NCBI GenBank assembly: GCA_024220505.1
Contig: JAKZZE010000008.1
Location: 186,001-250,000, forward strand
Reading direction: 5' to 3'
Source of the DNA: Rhizopus arrhizus
Taxonomy: Eukaryota; Mucoromycota; Mucoromycetes; Mucorales; Rhizopodaceae
DNA: 64,000 nucleotides
The position numbers were made by a program, and so were the translations under genes. Below the pieces are notes generated by a model, which was not told the DNA's origin, searched no databases, and saw only the letters and a list, made by a program, of their open reading frames with translations. Position 1 is the first letter of the stretch, and the number at the start of each line of letters is the position of its first letter. Below are positions 29,801-39,720 of the stretch, piece by piece.

Positions 29801-30842
29801 TTTTGCGGTGTAAAAGGGATTCAGCTTTGGTAAGATTAAACGCAGAGCGACGAGAAAATGATTTGGCTACTTGTATAATGGCTGATTTCACCATATCCCA
29901 TTTTTCTTGTGGAGTGAGACTTATGTCAAATGAAACCATAGTGTTAGCGATAGTGCTTGAAACAAGGTTTCGAAAAGTTTCTGAAGAGGCTAATCGTGGG
30001 TGGGCCCGGCACTGGCCTTTACCAAGAACAGTGGAATGCACAGGAGCTCGAAGAGCAAAATTGGATGTGACTAGGAAGTGATCTGACCAAGATGGTTGAA
30101 TAAAAGAAACATTTGAAGACATTTTACAATCATAAAGGTCTAGAGTTCCAAAGATGTAATCGATACAAGATCTAGACGTACCTCTAGAAAATGTCACTTG
30201 AGGAGCAGAGTCTTTATCAGAAACACAATCCTGAAAGAGGTGATCGATATATGATAGCCAAGAAGGAGGTGCCTGACGGGGAATTGCAGAAGAAATATGA
30301 GTTGCATATGTGTAATTGAAATCGCCAAGGACAAGATGTCTGGATGAGACATTTGGTAGCAGTGGTGTTCGATTTTGAGCCAGCGTATCAAGGAAAACGA
30401 AGCGATCACGACGTGTTGCGGGAGCATAAATCACTGTGATATATATAGGTTCAAAGGCATTCTGTGTATGTGAGACCAAGGTAGTAATCACTCGACCACA
30501 AACACTAAATCTGGTATCCGAAAAGGACAGCAACGGAGAAAAGCAAATTAGACCACAGTGTGGAGTCCATAAACTGTCAGCTGCTTGGAATTGAAGATGG
30601 AAGGTTTCTTGCAATGAAATGGTCGACGCATGAGTTTCTTGAAGCGCTAAAATATCAAGAGAACGCGTACGAAGATAGCGAATGAAATGGTTTCGAACTG
30701 ATACATCAGCCGTCTTGGCAAGACTGCGGCAGTTGAGAGTAGCAATTCGAAAGTTAACTGAATTTGTTTGTTGAGAGATATCCGGGGGGTTAAAAGTTTC
30801 GTGAGAGTTAAATGCCGTACGAGTATTCAATAAAGATGTCAT
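26835..30842 (-). CDS. second LINE ORF2: endonuclease, reverse transcriptase, zinc-binding C terminus
   Basis: The protein has 1335 residues. The N-terminal apurinic-type endonuclease shows TLNCRSL, catalytic Glu in LALQETHAS, VLGDFNYTY, SCIDYIFG and WSDHFLV. Reverse transcriptase shows SSPGLDGLPYEIL, KNWRPISLINADAKVF, LLDQEKAYDRVH (first catalytic Asp), RGLRQGDPISPVLFNL and AYADD near residue 740. The C-terminal zinc-binding segment CPVCKNLEETPSHFLFDC belongs to the zf-RVT type found in plant and fungal L1/Tx1-like LINEs. The ATG at 30842 lies 11 bases after the ORF1 stop, so the two ORFs are adjacent but not overlapping, unlike those of the first LINE. No breaks are seen, so the protein could be functional. 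Confidence 0.95.
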   Translation of the reverse strand: MTSLLNTRTAFNSHETFNPPDISQQTNSVNFRIATLNCRSLAKTADVSVRNHFIRYLRTRSLDILALQETHASTISLQETFHLQFQAADSLWTPHCGLICFSPLLSFSDTRFSVCGRVITTLVSHTQNAFEPIYITVIYAPATRRDRFVFLDTLAQNRTPLLPNVSSRHLVLGDFNYTYATHISSAIPRQAPPSWLSYIDHLFQDCVSDKDSAPQVTFSRGTSRSCIDYIFGTLDLYDCKMSSNVSFIQPSWSDHFLVTSNFALRAPVHSTVLGKGQCRAHPRLASSETFRNLVSSTIANTMVSFDISLTPQEKWDMVKSAIIQVAKSFSRRSAFNLTKAESLLHRKRARITKRLASNPELLSSLTPQLSIVESQLASLQQYHAETLALRAGIRWREQGEISSGYLKRTVSQRQTRQIMKQLVHPTTGALCSTPNEMLDAAVQFYSNLYSPEPIDNSAIDDLLSAIPDSLRLSDSNQRFLTNSFTRDDLIEGVSRCPRRSSPGLDGLPYEILHLIFIHPASKDLVLQVYNDALSKGVFPPSWFSTSVSLLPKKGDLKDLKNWRPISLINADAKVFTRLLNSRIIKCAQKLVTPYQAGFLRGRFIADNGLLMKLIMEHARLTSSDAIGLLLDQEKAYDRVHPSYLCKVLHHFGFPPSIVQSLSTLFFNTGLHINVNGFLSTPVLQQRGLRQGDPISPVLFNLAFEPLLRRILSDPHFSGFQLPKSVCSPPHVHSISSVKLLAYADDIVCFLKSPQDLTALQHHLHLYSKASNAKVNFNKTEAFALSGSRSCYHRIWRTPLLQQQIHSWHDGSSSQPIIYLGFPLHSSIAQRDTYLTSLLSRLETSLQLHSHRSLSFRGRVTILNSLILSKVWHVLRILSVPKRFFLRLQSQISGFVSAKQTPRISFETMCFPRNKGGLGVLNPPLQQSALQLRWLLPLLHDFPCSPISDFWNHPSLKSSVVLPLLVDFLLSHLMPTESQEPIQIDYRQAFAFKQLRPKKLVQSLDGVFSLFFRAVDNLPHAFDKVVINPQTALCLTLGDVSVPSSSCPLPNSMARLSCSSVYMADPISGRLRPKSSSEISLHPYLTKRFLKWVRSDHMKLYSFFVRAFLRPSSSFIPVAHTHIDMSPFLVALSLTPKPGDQLRLTSKRYRRLCSPLLSSSTLYPDLPPSKWLLLCRFPLRPQSRNIWYRLIHNKLPCKSNLYLPSKICPVCKNLEETPSHFLFDCPQKLAVWSLLWDSQFEQPFSKYSLRRALFLLDFPKCRSDTVRAPSIFIGIILLAIWRNHWAVIFDNRPFLTDVTIRYVNQLLSVSLQESLLSSGISPLPLPHLQLSYLSSC

Positions 30843-30853
30843 TTTAATAAAGA

Positions 30854-32422
30854 TTATTGAGAAGGTAGAGGATCAACACCACTATATGGTGCGACCAGAT
30901 GTTCAGAGGCAATCCCTCCCTGTGTATCGATACTCATATCATCCTTATTAGCTAGATCGTTGGAAGTCGTGTGAACAGAAGGTTCAGGATACTCCATCAT
31001 TTCTGTATCCTCATTGGAAGGCAGAGGCTTGCCAGAGAGTTTCGTTTGATGGGGTACGTAGAATTCACAATCACGATGTTGTTTACGAACATGACCTTCT
31101 TTCTTACAGTGTGGACAGACTTTAACAGCTGGGACAACAGGAATTGTGCTGTTATTCGTATAGGTGGAATCTTCAGATGTCAGCATCTTATTAGTAGCTG
31201 AGCGAAGAACCCGGGCGTACTTTGACTTCTCACTACCAGGCTGCTTAAGAGCAGTAGGACTACCTGAAACCTCTTGCACTGTAGTAGGTGTTACATCTAG
31301 AGGTAAAGTGGTCTCTACATTAACCTTATCAGACACGGCTAAATTATTATCAAGAGAAGTAACTGAATCAGTAGAGCTGATAAGAGATTTCTCAGTAGCC
31401 GATGCAACGGGTGTTTTACGGGTTTTCTTATTGGGAACGCCCGAGGCTCCATATACGTTCTTTCTATCACAATATTTAGCGATATGGCCGGATTCGTTAC
31501 ACCAATAGCAGATAGTGGCTTGCTGTCGAACTCGACAATCTTTCAAAGGGTGATCGCCATGACAGTAGCGACAGTAGGGTTTCATGGATGACCAGGTGGC
31601 GTGAACATTGATGGACACATCATCAAGAAGAGAAGCTGATGTAGCCGAGGTCGAATAAGCAAGAGGTTGATAAACCCAATGTACATTGTGTTGAAGTTCT
31701 GGGCGAGGAGTCTCAACGTGTTGCTGATCGGATTCAGGGAACTTTTCCAAGACAACATAACCTTTTCCTGAATAAATTCCAGAGGTTCCTCTAATCGTAC
31801 CACTGTCTATAATATGGCCGAAAGACGATAAGTTACTTTGCATGTCAGAATGAAGTTGAGCGAGTCCTCCGTCGCGACGACCATATTGATGAGGAAGACC
31901 TGCCAAGGTAACTTTCAACAATTCGGCGCTTGGTGAAAGAGACGGAAATGCATGAAAACTGTCAGTGAAAGAAGGGAGTTGAAGACTCTCCGTACATAAT
32001 CGCTCATACATCGTCGGGGAAACGGTGATCTCAGCATACAAACGTTGATACTCTCGACGGATCTGGTCTGCGACTGCCCAAAGATGCTCATTGCCCTGAC
32101 AGAACGCTGTAAGTTCAGTTAAAAATATCTTCTTATCCTTAACAGTTGTAATGTCCACAAAGATGGAATTAGGGACAGAACCTTTTAGAAAGGGACGGGT
32201 GGCTTGCGCGTTGAGGTTTGAAGGACTCATTTCTGCGTTAGTATCAGGTTGTCCAATCCCGACACCATGCGATTGGATAGTGGAGTTATTGGTCGAAATT
32301 GCAATAAAACTAGAGGTCTTCTGGTGGCCAGTATGAACAACATTCACCCATGAGAGTTTTTTTGGTTTTGTGTGTAAAATTGCCTTATTAGGAGCTAAAA
32401 ATTCTTTATCGGAAAGAACCAT
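30854..32422 (-). CDS. second LINE ORF1: Gag-like protein with CCHC knuckles
   Basis: The 522-residue protein has three zinc-knuckle-like clusters near its C-terminal half: CRYCHGDHPLKDC, CYWCNESGHIAKYC and, after a Ser/Thr-rich linker, CPHCKKEGHVRKQHRDC. Upstream, about residues 90-230, lies a globular region (IFVDITTVKDKKIFL to GKGYVVLEKFP) that could be RRM-like, as in other LINE ORF1 proteins, though I cannot verify the fold. It should bind the element RNA and form the ribonucleoprotein. The ATG sits at the very 5' border of the element, two bases inside the target duplication. Confidence 0.88.
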   Translation of the reverse strand: MVLSDKEFLAPNKAILHTKPKKLSWVNVVHTGHQKTSSFIAISTNNSTIQSHGVGIGQPDTNAEMSPSNLNAQATRPFLKGSVPNSIFVDITTVKDKKIFLTELTAFCQGNEHLWAVADQIRREYQRLYAEITVSPTMYERLCTESLQLPSFTDSFHAFPSLSPSAELLKVTLAGLPHQYGRRDGGLAQLHSDMQSNLSSFGHIIDSGTIRGTSGIYSGKGYVVLEKFPESDQQHVETPRPELQHNVHWVYQPLAYSTSATSASLLDDVSINVHATWSSMKPYCRYCHGDHPLKDCRVRQQATICYWCNESGHIAKYCDRKNVYGASGVPNKKTRKTPVASATEKSLISSTDSVTSLDNNLAVSDKVNVETTLPLDVTPTTVQEVSGSPTALKQPGSEKSKYARVLRSATNKMLTSEDSTYTNNSTIPVVPAVKVCPHCKKEGHVRKQHRDCEFYVPHQTKLSGKPLPSNEDTEMMEYPEPSVHTTSNDLANKDDMSIDTQGGIASEHLVAPYSGVDPLPSQ

Positions 32423-32423
32423 G

Positions 32424-32438
32424 GCACGGTTAAATTAT
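32424..32438. repeat. 15-bp target-site duplication of the second LINE, right
   Basis: Identical to 26669-26683. Confidence 0.93.
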
Positions 32439-32441
32439 ATT

Positions 32442-32708
32442 AAATCCAGGAACTAAATCACAGTCAATCGCAGTCAATCATATACGAGTATTCTATGGAT
32501 AAATGCTTATGATGACAAAGATAACAATGGAAGAACACGTAACCATTATCTATTTGTCATCAGTTATATCATACTCATTAATTATTAATCCATGACATGA
32601 AATATTATCCGTGTATGAAAAGTATAAATAGAGTATCATTTTCTTATTAAATAAAGCATCCCTTTATCGAGTCTCGTCCTCTCTTGTTCCTTTCTATTCT
32701 TGGATAAA
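32442..32708 (+). repeat. LTR-like direct repeat, copy 1
   Basis: Aligns over about 260 bases with 34730-34990 in the same orientation with scattered changes. Contains a TATA-like AAGTATAAATAG (near 32619) and AATAAAG, followed by the conserved block TTTATCGAGTCTCGTCCTCT. It looks like the U3-R part of an LTR, but TG..CA borders were not found. Confidence 0.75.
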
Positions 32709-32930
32709 TCACGAGGTGGCCCAGCGGAGAAAGAAGATTGGTTAGCCAAACGTTTTCCTTTTTGAAACCTATGAGCTTCCGAAAGGGACTTCGAGACGGT
32801 ATGTTGTTTCGTTACGCTAAGTTGAAAATCTTCGGGCGCCATAATAAATTCGTCTTTCTTCTCTTGTTCAGGAGCATGGAAAGACCTATTAATGGACTTG
32901 AAAGCGACGTTTTTGCGAGATTGAGTCAAA
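32709..32930 (-). other. possible Gag N-terminal fragment
   Basis: A minus-strand frame opens right next to the LTR-like sequence starting at 32931 and reads a Lys/Glu-rich stretch containing MAPEDFQLSVTKQ, before running into the direct repeat at 32708. Its position just inside a minus-oriented LTR suggests the start of a lost retroelement Gag. I recognise no motif. Confidence 0.3.
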
Positions 32931-33130
32931 TGTTATAGGTGGACATAATAAAATAATAAATTATGCTATAAACCAAACATCTCCAACACTAGCATAGTTA
33001 AACCATAAAGATCTGACGATGAATTATATCATAAAGAGTAATAAATGTTATGTTCTGGTAAAGTAAAATAAGGAATAACAATAAAACCAAAGAATACTTT
33101 TTGAGACTGAACTTTATTTAAGACAATCTT
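32931..33130 (-). repeat. LTR-like sequence, minus orientation (inverted partner of 34405-34725)
   Basis: Begins TGTTATAGG and its first about 110 bases are the reverse complement, with few changes, of 34615-34725 (which ends CCTATAACA). A second block with CAGTCTCAAAAAGTAT is also inverted at about 34428. Borders TG..CA fit LTR ends. Confidence 0.7.
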
Positions 33131-33727
33131 AATTGTTAAAAAGAAATCATTACAAAGTCTACTATTCATATTCTTCTATCAGTTGGCGGGTAAATGAGTA
33201 GTTATGAGCGTAGATCCAATAATTGACATGTTTGATTGAAGAATGATCACTGAATCGATTATGAAAATTTTTAATTCGTTGTTTTTATAGATCTTATTGT
33301 TCTTTAACTGATTTGGGAGAATTGTCCCGTCTTCATTGAGAGGAAAGATATATTTATATGAAATGCCTCCAGTCAGATCAAAGTTGACTAGGTACCTGAT
33401 CCATTATTATTCATTTACAGAAATGATGAATAGTAAAGGTTATGACTTATTTATTGTTCATGTTTACTTTATAGAATGAATCTAATAGTGATCGTTTTAT
33501 ATAAAGAGAAGAAGATTATATTTTACTTAATAAAGATTTAAATTATTATCTTTTATCAATTTTAACATACTTCTTTTAGTTGTGATTATTCAATGTCCGT
33601 TATGATCAGACGCTGTTCTACAACACAATATACTTTAAGTATTGGTATTTTGTAAAGGAATTTCATTCATTTTTCACTTGCTACCCTATTTCCTGCGTGC
33701 TTTTTGCTCTTTTTTCGTACATAGTAC
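33131..33727. other. non-coding AT-rich relic sequence
   Basis: Probably the remainder of the minus-oriented LTR (reverse-complement TATA box near 33350), but no paired copy is visible. Confidence 0.35.
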
Positions 33728-33942
33728 GTGTTGTATCCACACAACTAATTTCTGCAATCGCCAACTTTGCCCTGTTATCCCTATCGGCATTCTAACGACT
33801 GTATTGGAACCTGATTACAACAATGGCAGTTCAATCCAATCCTATTCAGTAATTATTTTTACATTAATGATTTATCTGCATCATTGTTCCTTGATTCGTC
33901 AAGAACACAGCGGTTATTGATTATTCACTATCCTTCTTTTTG
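33728..33942 (+). repeat. dispersed repeat (LTR/U3-like), copy 2
   Basis: Aligns with 10728-10945 from GTGTTGTATCCACACAACTA to the TTGATTAT..CACTATC block. It lacks the 30-base segment found in copy 1 and has no gag behind it. Confidence 0.7.
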
Positions 33943-34404
33943 TTGTAAAACAGTAACTGATTGAAGTTACGTTGGTAAATGTAAGCCTTAGTACAAGATC
34001 ATAATTAAATAAAAATATAAGTTTATTTAAATAAGATCATACAAGCAATTCCAATTAAACATGTTCTTTTAGAATATGTTTTGTATTAATAAGAGTTCTT
34101 TGATAAGAAGAAGTATTAACTAAAATAACAAGATCCAATCTAATATCAGGAGTTTTGCTAATCTTTCATATAATTGAAATAACGCGTAAAATAGCCTTAT
34201 TCAAATCAGTGAGGGATTCCCAGAATAAAAGATAATCTATGACAGACATACAAAAGACCAAATGAAAAGTTTTCATGATCATAATTATAGATGACACTTG
34301 CTAAAGTACCTGAATATTAGAAGAATGCTTACAATAGAAGATATTAAGCCACTCACTCAATAAGATATAAATACCTACCTTCAATCAGAATAATTTTTAC
34401 TTTA

Positions 34405-34725
34405 ACTTACGCTGAAATAAAGATCAGTCTCAAAAAGTATCCAAGCTGTTTCTTTAATTTTGTTTCCACCTTCTCTTTTATTACCTTAACCATTATACAA
34501 CACTTCATTCTGGCATACATAGTCTCAATATAACTTAATATATTGAACCATGAAAGAGACCATGCAAAGACTTATTACTATAACAAGTTGTTATTATATA
34601 TGCAAGACATTCATTACTATTTATGATACAATTCACTGTCAGATCTTTATGCTTTAACTATGCTGGTGTAGGAGATATTTGGTGCATAGCAATAATTTAT
34701 TGTATTATTATGTCTGCCTATAACA
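34405..34725 (+). repeat. LTR-like sequence, plus orientation
   Basis: Inverted partner of 32931-33130; ends CCTATAACA at 34725. Preceded by a TATA-like ATATAAATACC near 34364 and AATAAAG near 34417. Confidence 0.65.
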
Positions 34726-34729
34726 ATAT

Positions 34730-34990
34730 CAAGTCCAGGGACTGAATCACAGTCAATCATTACAATTATTCTATGAATAAATGCTCATGATGGCAAATAT
34801 AACAATGGAAGAATACGAACCCCATTATTTATTTGTTTTTAGTCATATCATACTCATTAATTATTGATCCATGACATGAAATATTATCCGTGTATGAAAA
34901 GTATAAATGGAGTATCATTTTCTTATTAAATAAAACAATCTCTTTATCGAGTCTCGTCCTCTCTTTTTTCTTCTTGTTCTCTTGGATAAA
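34730..34990 (+). repeat. LTR-like direct repeat, copy 2
   Basis: Same family and orientation as 32442-32708, starting four bases after the plus-oriented LTR-like sequence and ending CTTGGATAAA. Confidence 0.75.
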
Positions 34991-37118
34991 CTCAATATAT
35001 AACTTTTATTCAGCTCACAGGAAAGCAAGCAATGAAAAGCTAAAAGTGTTTCATTTTTTTTATTTTATTTTTTCAAGTTTTTCACCTTAATTTTTTATTC
35101 AATAGTTTTATAAGAATAAATATAGTTTATCAAGTGAATCTCGTTTTTTAACCTTTACTCTAATAAATCCTTTAAAGTTTATACGCTTTATTATAAGCCC
35201 TCCTTTTTTATGTTATTTTAAGCAGAACAGATTAAGAAGATATGATTGTAGTTTACATTCAGATTATTATTTTTCAATCACCCAAGCTATTTTAAGATTT
35301 TAATATTTTACAAAAAAGCAGTTCTAAAAATCCCTAAAACTGAAAACATATAAAATTTTGTATTTTGGTAAAATGTTAATCCTTTATTCTCTTCTATAAA
35401 AGTAATTTCCTTTCACCAATTTACTTTTATATTGCTTTAAAAAACTAATGTGACTGTCAGGCTATACTTTTGGTTTTATTGCATAATATTAATTTGTATA
35501 AAGACGCTCGAATAATTTTTTTCACATCCCCTAATTATTCAAGAAAAAGGATAGTTCTTTAGGATCTCTCCTTGTGACAAGAACTCAATCCTTATTCTAT
35601 TGTTAATATTCTTACTCCTTTCTTGGTCAGTAGCGCCATGATATTAGGAGGAATTGTATTAAGTGTTCCTAATGTACAGAAAAAATGCATTAAACTTTGT
35701 TAAAATAACATGACTCACAGCATAATACTTTGCAAATAAAAAATGAGAATTCAAAGATGTTTCTGCCTAACAAACCAAAGAAAAAAAAATGACAAAAAAG
35801 AAAGGATAATTCTTTTAAAGACAAAATGAGACAAGTTTAATTCAAGCAAGTGATTTAAAAAATGAACACGACACAAAAAGAAGATGAATGGAGAATGAAA
35901 ATAAATTCTATTTGCAAAATTTAGTTACCTCATAATTTGCATATGGCCATTATTCATTTAATTTTTTGTAGTATTCTCTTGGTTTGAATTTATGATGATA
36001 GCTTAAAAGCATATGAGTGAACAATCCTCTGTTATTCATCTTTTATTTCATTTTAGTAAATATAAAAAAGATATTTATTATTTAAATCTATTTTTTCTAG
36101 TAGAAATCTCTTGTGATTATACAAATGAAAGAAAGATGAAAGACTTGAATGATTTTTTAATTAAATGATTTGCTTACAGTGTCTCTCTTAATAAAAATTA
36201 TTTTTATAGCACGTGTGTATCATGTGTTTAATAGAGGCGTCATAGACATGTTTGTGCGCGTGGTTGTAGCAAGTAAAGAATCTGCGAGATTAATATTAAT
36301 TAATTTATTCTTCATCTTTCAAATCATCCATGTCTTTATCCAATTGTTGTCTCAGTAGTACAGGAGATCTTTTGTTTAATAGACATAAAGGAAGACCCTC
36401 AAAGATTTTTGAATTATAAAAAGATAAACGTGTAGTTGGACTAAAAATGAAAAAATACGAGGATAGACGATCAATTGATATGAAAGGGAACAAAAATATC
36501 CCTTAATTTTTTACCATGCAAAAGCTGATACCCCAGCTTTTCCCTTGTTTTTTCTTTATATATCAAGCATGATAATAGATTTATAATTAAGGGTTCTTTA
36601 CTTTGCTCCTCTCTAATGAAAAAAAAAAAAAAAAAAAAAAAAAAAGATTTATAAACTCCCTTTTTTACAATAGAGCAAAAGAAACATGAAAGAAGCTTTG
36701 AAATTATATAAAAAAGAACATGGCGCAAGGTTCATACAGAATAATGACGACTAAAACACATGTATAAGAGAGATGTAACCTGAATTTGTTGCGTGTGGAT
36801 CATTAAATTTTGAAATTTTATTTTATTCTTATTTGACCTCAGGCAAAAATGTTTGACAGACGAGCGGCAGGACTGAATGTATATCTGAGTGGGAGTCGCA
36901 ATTCGATTTTGTGCAACGACTATGATGAGTTATTTACCATGTGGAAATACCTATTTCGTTTACATGACTCAGGTACATTGTGGCATTATTTCAATAAATC
37001 CCCGTGATCCTATCCTCTTTTTTGTTCTCCTTGTGCCTCTATTATTTTTTTTATATATTTTTCTTATTGTTTATAAACTTTCTCACTTTTTCTCTTTTCC
37101 TCCTTTCTTTAAATCGAA
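34991..37118. other. intergenic, no gene seen
   Basis: AT-rich, with an A tract of about 25 at 36618-36644. A pyrimidine-rich stretch (37060-37110) directly before the next ATG is typical of fungal promoters. No supportable coding sequence. Confidence 0.6.
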
Positions 37119-37781
37119 ATGGTACATGAAAGAAGAAAGTCTGTTAAATTAAAGAGTTTATTTCGAAATGATTCAACTGAAATGAATAGAAAACCTGTTA
37201 GTCAACTAAAAATTTCATCTCCTGTACTTCAACATTCAACCAGTGTCTATTTCATGGTTTCACCCATCAATACTTCATTTCACGTCAACGAAAGACATAC
37301 ACCTTCCCCTCTTTCAACAGCATCTTCTCTTACTTCGTCTCCTCTTACAGCATCTCCTCTTTCACGAAGAAAACCCGAAAAGGTCGAGCGGGAAATGACA
37401 GTTGACGGAACCTGTGTTAATGCGCAAACGCTCACTAGAAGTCGTCGTCATTCATGCTCTTCAACTGGAATGTATGATGAAAAAATATTACCACAGCCAC
37501 AGCCACCGAAAAGTACATTTGCTAACAAGACACGGAATCGATATGGCAGTAGCAATACCAAAAATGGCAGTTCTAATGCAGCAGCATCTGTTGTAACCAT
37601 TGAACCAAGCTTTAGTAAATCTACGCCTTTACAACATAAAGTAAAAACATACAACGTTGGAAAGAAAGGGACAAGTGAAGAAGAATTAGAGAAACAAAGA
37701 AAGGCAAAGGAATTAGAAGACTTGATAACAAGTCGCAGAGGAAGTACACTCAAACTGACACTTACACCAAAAGGATTATAA
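37119..37781 (+). CDS. Ser-rich protein with conserved-looking C-terminal LKLTLTPKGL motif
   Basis: A single-exon gene of 220 residues; the ATG at 37119 follows a pyrimidine-rich leader. The first 180 residues are low complexity, rich in Ser, Thr, Pro and Asn, with basic patches and many possible phosphorylation sites. The final 40 residues form a charged helix (EEELEKQRKAKELEDLI) followed by SRRGSTLKLTLTPKGL. This tail resembles the C-terminal end of small uncharacterised fungal proteins I have seen, but I can name no function. The protein is probably mostly disordered and soluble, with the tail as a binding motif. No membrane segment or signal peptide. The gene is well separated from its neighbours. 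Confidence 0.75.
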   Translation: MVHERRKSVKLKSLFRNDSTEMNRKPVSQLKISSPVLQHSTSVYFMVSPINTSFHVNERHTPSPLSTASSLTSSPLTASPLSRRKPEKVEREMTVDGTCVNAQTLTRSRRHSCSSTGMYDEKILPQPQPPKSTFANKTRNRYGSSNTKNGSSNAAASVVTIEPSFSKSTPLQHKVKTYNVGKKGTSEEELEKQRKAKELEDLITSRRGSTLKLTLTPKGL

Positions 37782-38274
37782 TACACCTTCATCTTTCATA
37801 GATATTTTCATATTAACATTTAAATACTATATATATATTCATCTAATAACTCAATATACAATTACTTTAATAAAAAAAATCTATTCTCTGTAAGCCAAAA
37901 TGAAGCACAGTGATTATCTAGGATGATTTGTATTCTACTGTCCATAAACTTTAATTACATGTTTAACAATAATGCACTGATGTATGACAAACTCACTGAT
38001 AATTAAAATAATAAGGAAACATCAGTAGTCTTCTGAATTTGGGAGGACCCCTCATCTGTTTTTGTGATAGGTAACTTTTTACAAAAGACTTAGGGAGGCT
38101 TATTTTAATCATGCAATATACATTTCCACTAGGCTTTTTTTTGAATTTTTTTTTTTTTTTTAAAATTGAAACTTTAATAAAATGAATTTGTCTAATATAA
38201 ATCAACCTAAAATATAAATGATGTACAAAGGATGAAGAAAAAGGGAGGGAAATAAGGGGAAAAGGGGGATAGCT

Positions 38275-39720
38275 CTAGTTTATCTTCTTTCCTTGTTGCA
38301 TTGTTGTAGATGTAGTAGAATTTGACCTGATACCAGCTCGAGTATAAATCAATGTACCAAAGAATACAAATACAGTTCCCATTTTAGCACCAAAACCAAA
38401 GTCGTTTTCGAAATAAATAATTGAGATAATCAAAGAAGTGAACTTTCTCAGATTGAGGACCAGATTCAAAGTTAATGAAGTAGAGACTGATGTCATACGA
38501 TTCACACCTGCAATACATCCATATCTACATTCATTTATACAATTAGTACCACATATCATTTCTTATTAGCATCTTCTTACTGTGTCACAACGTTCATAAT
38601 GAGATATGCCCAAAGTTTACGAATCTCAATCGTATGCAGTATAGACATGAGTGCAGTAGGAATCAAACTGGCAGCAGAACCAAGTACTGGAATTTGTTCC
38701 AAAACTTTGGAAACAGGCATCAGTGGTGATTTGTTATATTCATGAATTTGACCGAGTAAATTGTTGGAAAAGAGTAAAAAGAAAGGCAAAGCAAGAAAAT
38801 GCTACATAAATAAACTTTCTTTTAGTGATTACTCTTTAACAAATCATACTCTTCAACTTACTGTATAAAATAATCCTTCTCGCCATTGTTTACCGTATTT
38901 CTTGTATGTAACTTCCTGAAATAGACCCATACCTGCAGATAAGACCATGGCAATAATAAGTAATGTAATGCCTATAATGAAATCAGCTGTACTTCCAGAG
39001 TTGCTCTGTTTATATGTTAATTATGTTTGTTCCTTTCTGTTTTAGCTCTGTCTACCTCGGTAGTATTTGAAGCATTATCTAACGTTGCCCAGATGACACC
39101 AGCAGTTACTAACACAACACCCACAATTTGGCCAACAGAATATCTGTATGCTATTAGTTTTTGTCTTATCCTTTCTCTCTCTCTCTCTATTTTCTTACCT
39201 TTTTCCTAATATAATGGCACCCATAATCATATTTACAATCAATCCACCACTTCTAAAAATGATATGTAAAGGCATCGAAATATTATAACCCAAAGCGATA
39301 TTGTTCAATAAAGATACAATAAAGAACAAAGTGACAAGAAACAACCAATGGGTCAGAGGAACTACCGTTTTTTTTAATTTAGGTCCATACTTTCCCCAAG
39401 TAAGTTGGTGTCTTAGACCCTCTACTGCAACAAATATAAATTGTCCAAGTGTAATCAATTGACCTATTGCACATGTTAAATGTCGTTTAAAAAAAGTCTG
39501 CTTTTTGTAATTTACCACTCTTGGGTGCATCTCTATTATAGATAACAAAAAGAGTTAACTGAAATGCTTTGAAAAAAAAAGCAGGCATTACTTACGTTAC
39601 AAGTACTTCTAAAGCAAACGCGTTACTGCAGCAACCACCAAAAATCAACGATAAAATCATTGGCATATCTGATGCCAGCATCTGCACTAATGCTTCTGTA
39701 AATCCGGATGAATTGTCCAT
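38275..39720 (-). CDS. UDP-N-acetylglucosamine-type nucleotide-sugar transporter (UAA/SLC35B4 family)
   Basis: Seven exons (39720-39596, 39532-39516, 39463-39199, 39143-39056, 39005-38862, 38801-38581, 38524-38275) give 369 residues, close to the family size of yeast Yea4 and animal SLC35B4. Family marks: LIFGGCCSNAFALE in the first helix, GQLITLGQFIFVAVEGL, the NISMPLHIIFRSGGLIVNM signature, WREGLFYTHFLALPFF, and NRMTSVSTSLTLNLVLNLRKFTSL near the end. About ten membrane helices are expected. It exchanges a cytosolic UDP-sugar, probably UDP-GlcNAc, for UMP across the ER or Golgi membrane and so feeds glycosylation or chitin-type synthesis; the exact substrate is inference. The second exon is only 17 bases and is needed to keep the frame. 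Confidence 0.88.

Larger units (their letters stand above)
26684..32423 (-). mobile_element. second LINE, intact ORFs, minus strand
   Basis: The 5740-bp element is flanked by an exact 15-bp duplication. Its 3' end is an A-run of 8 on the minus strand (26684-26691), with an AATAAA-like signal shortly upstream. Both ORFs are uninterrupted. The 5' end lies one base before the ORF1 ATG, so the leader is essentially absent: either a 5' truncation that happened to spare ORF1, or an element with an internal promoter. It is not closely related to the LINE at 435-5066. Confidence 0.95.

Noticed and set aside
37119..37781. Assignment of the Ser-rich protein to a named regulatory family
   Set aside because: Only the short C-terminal motif looks conserved; not enough to name a function.
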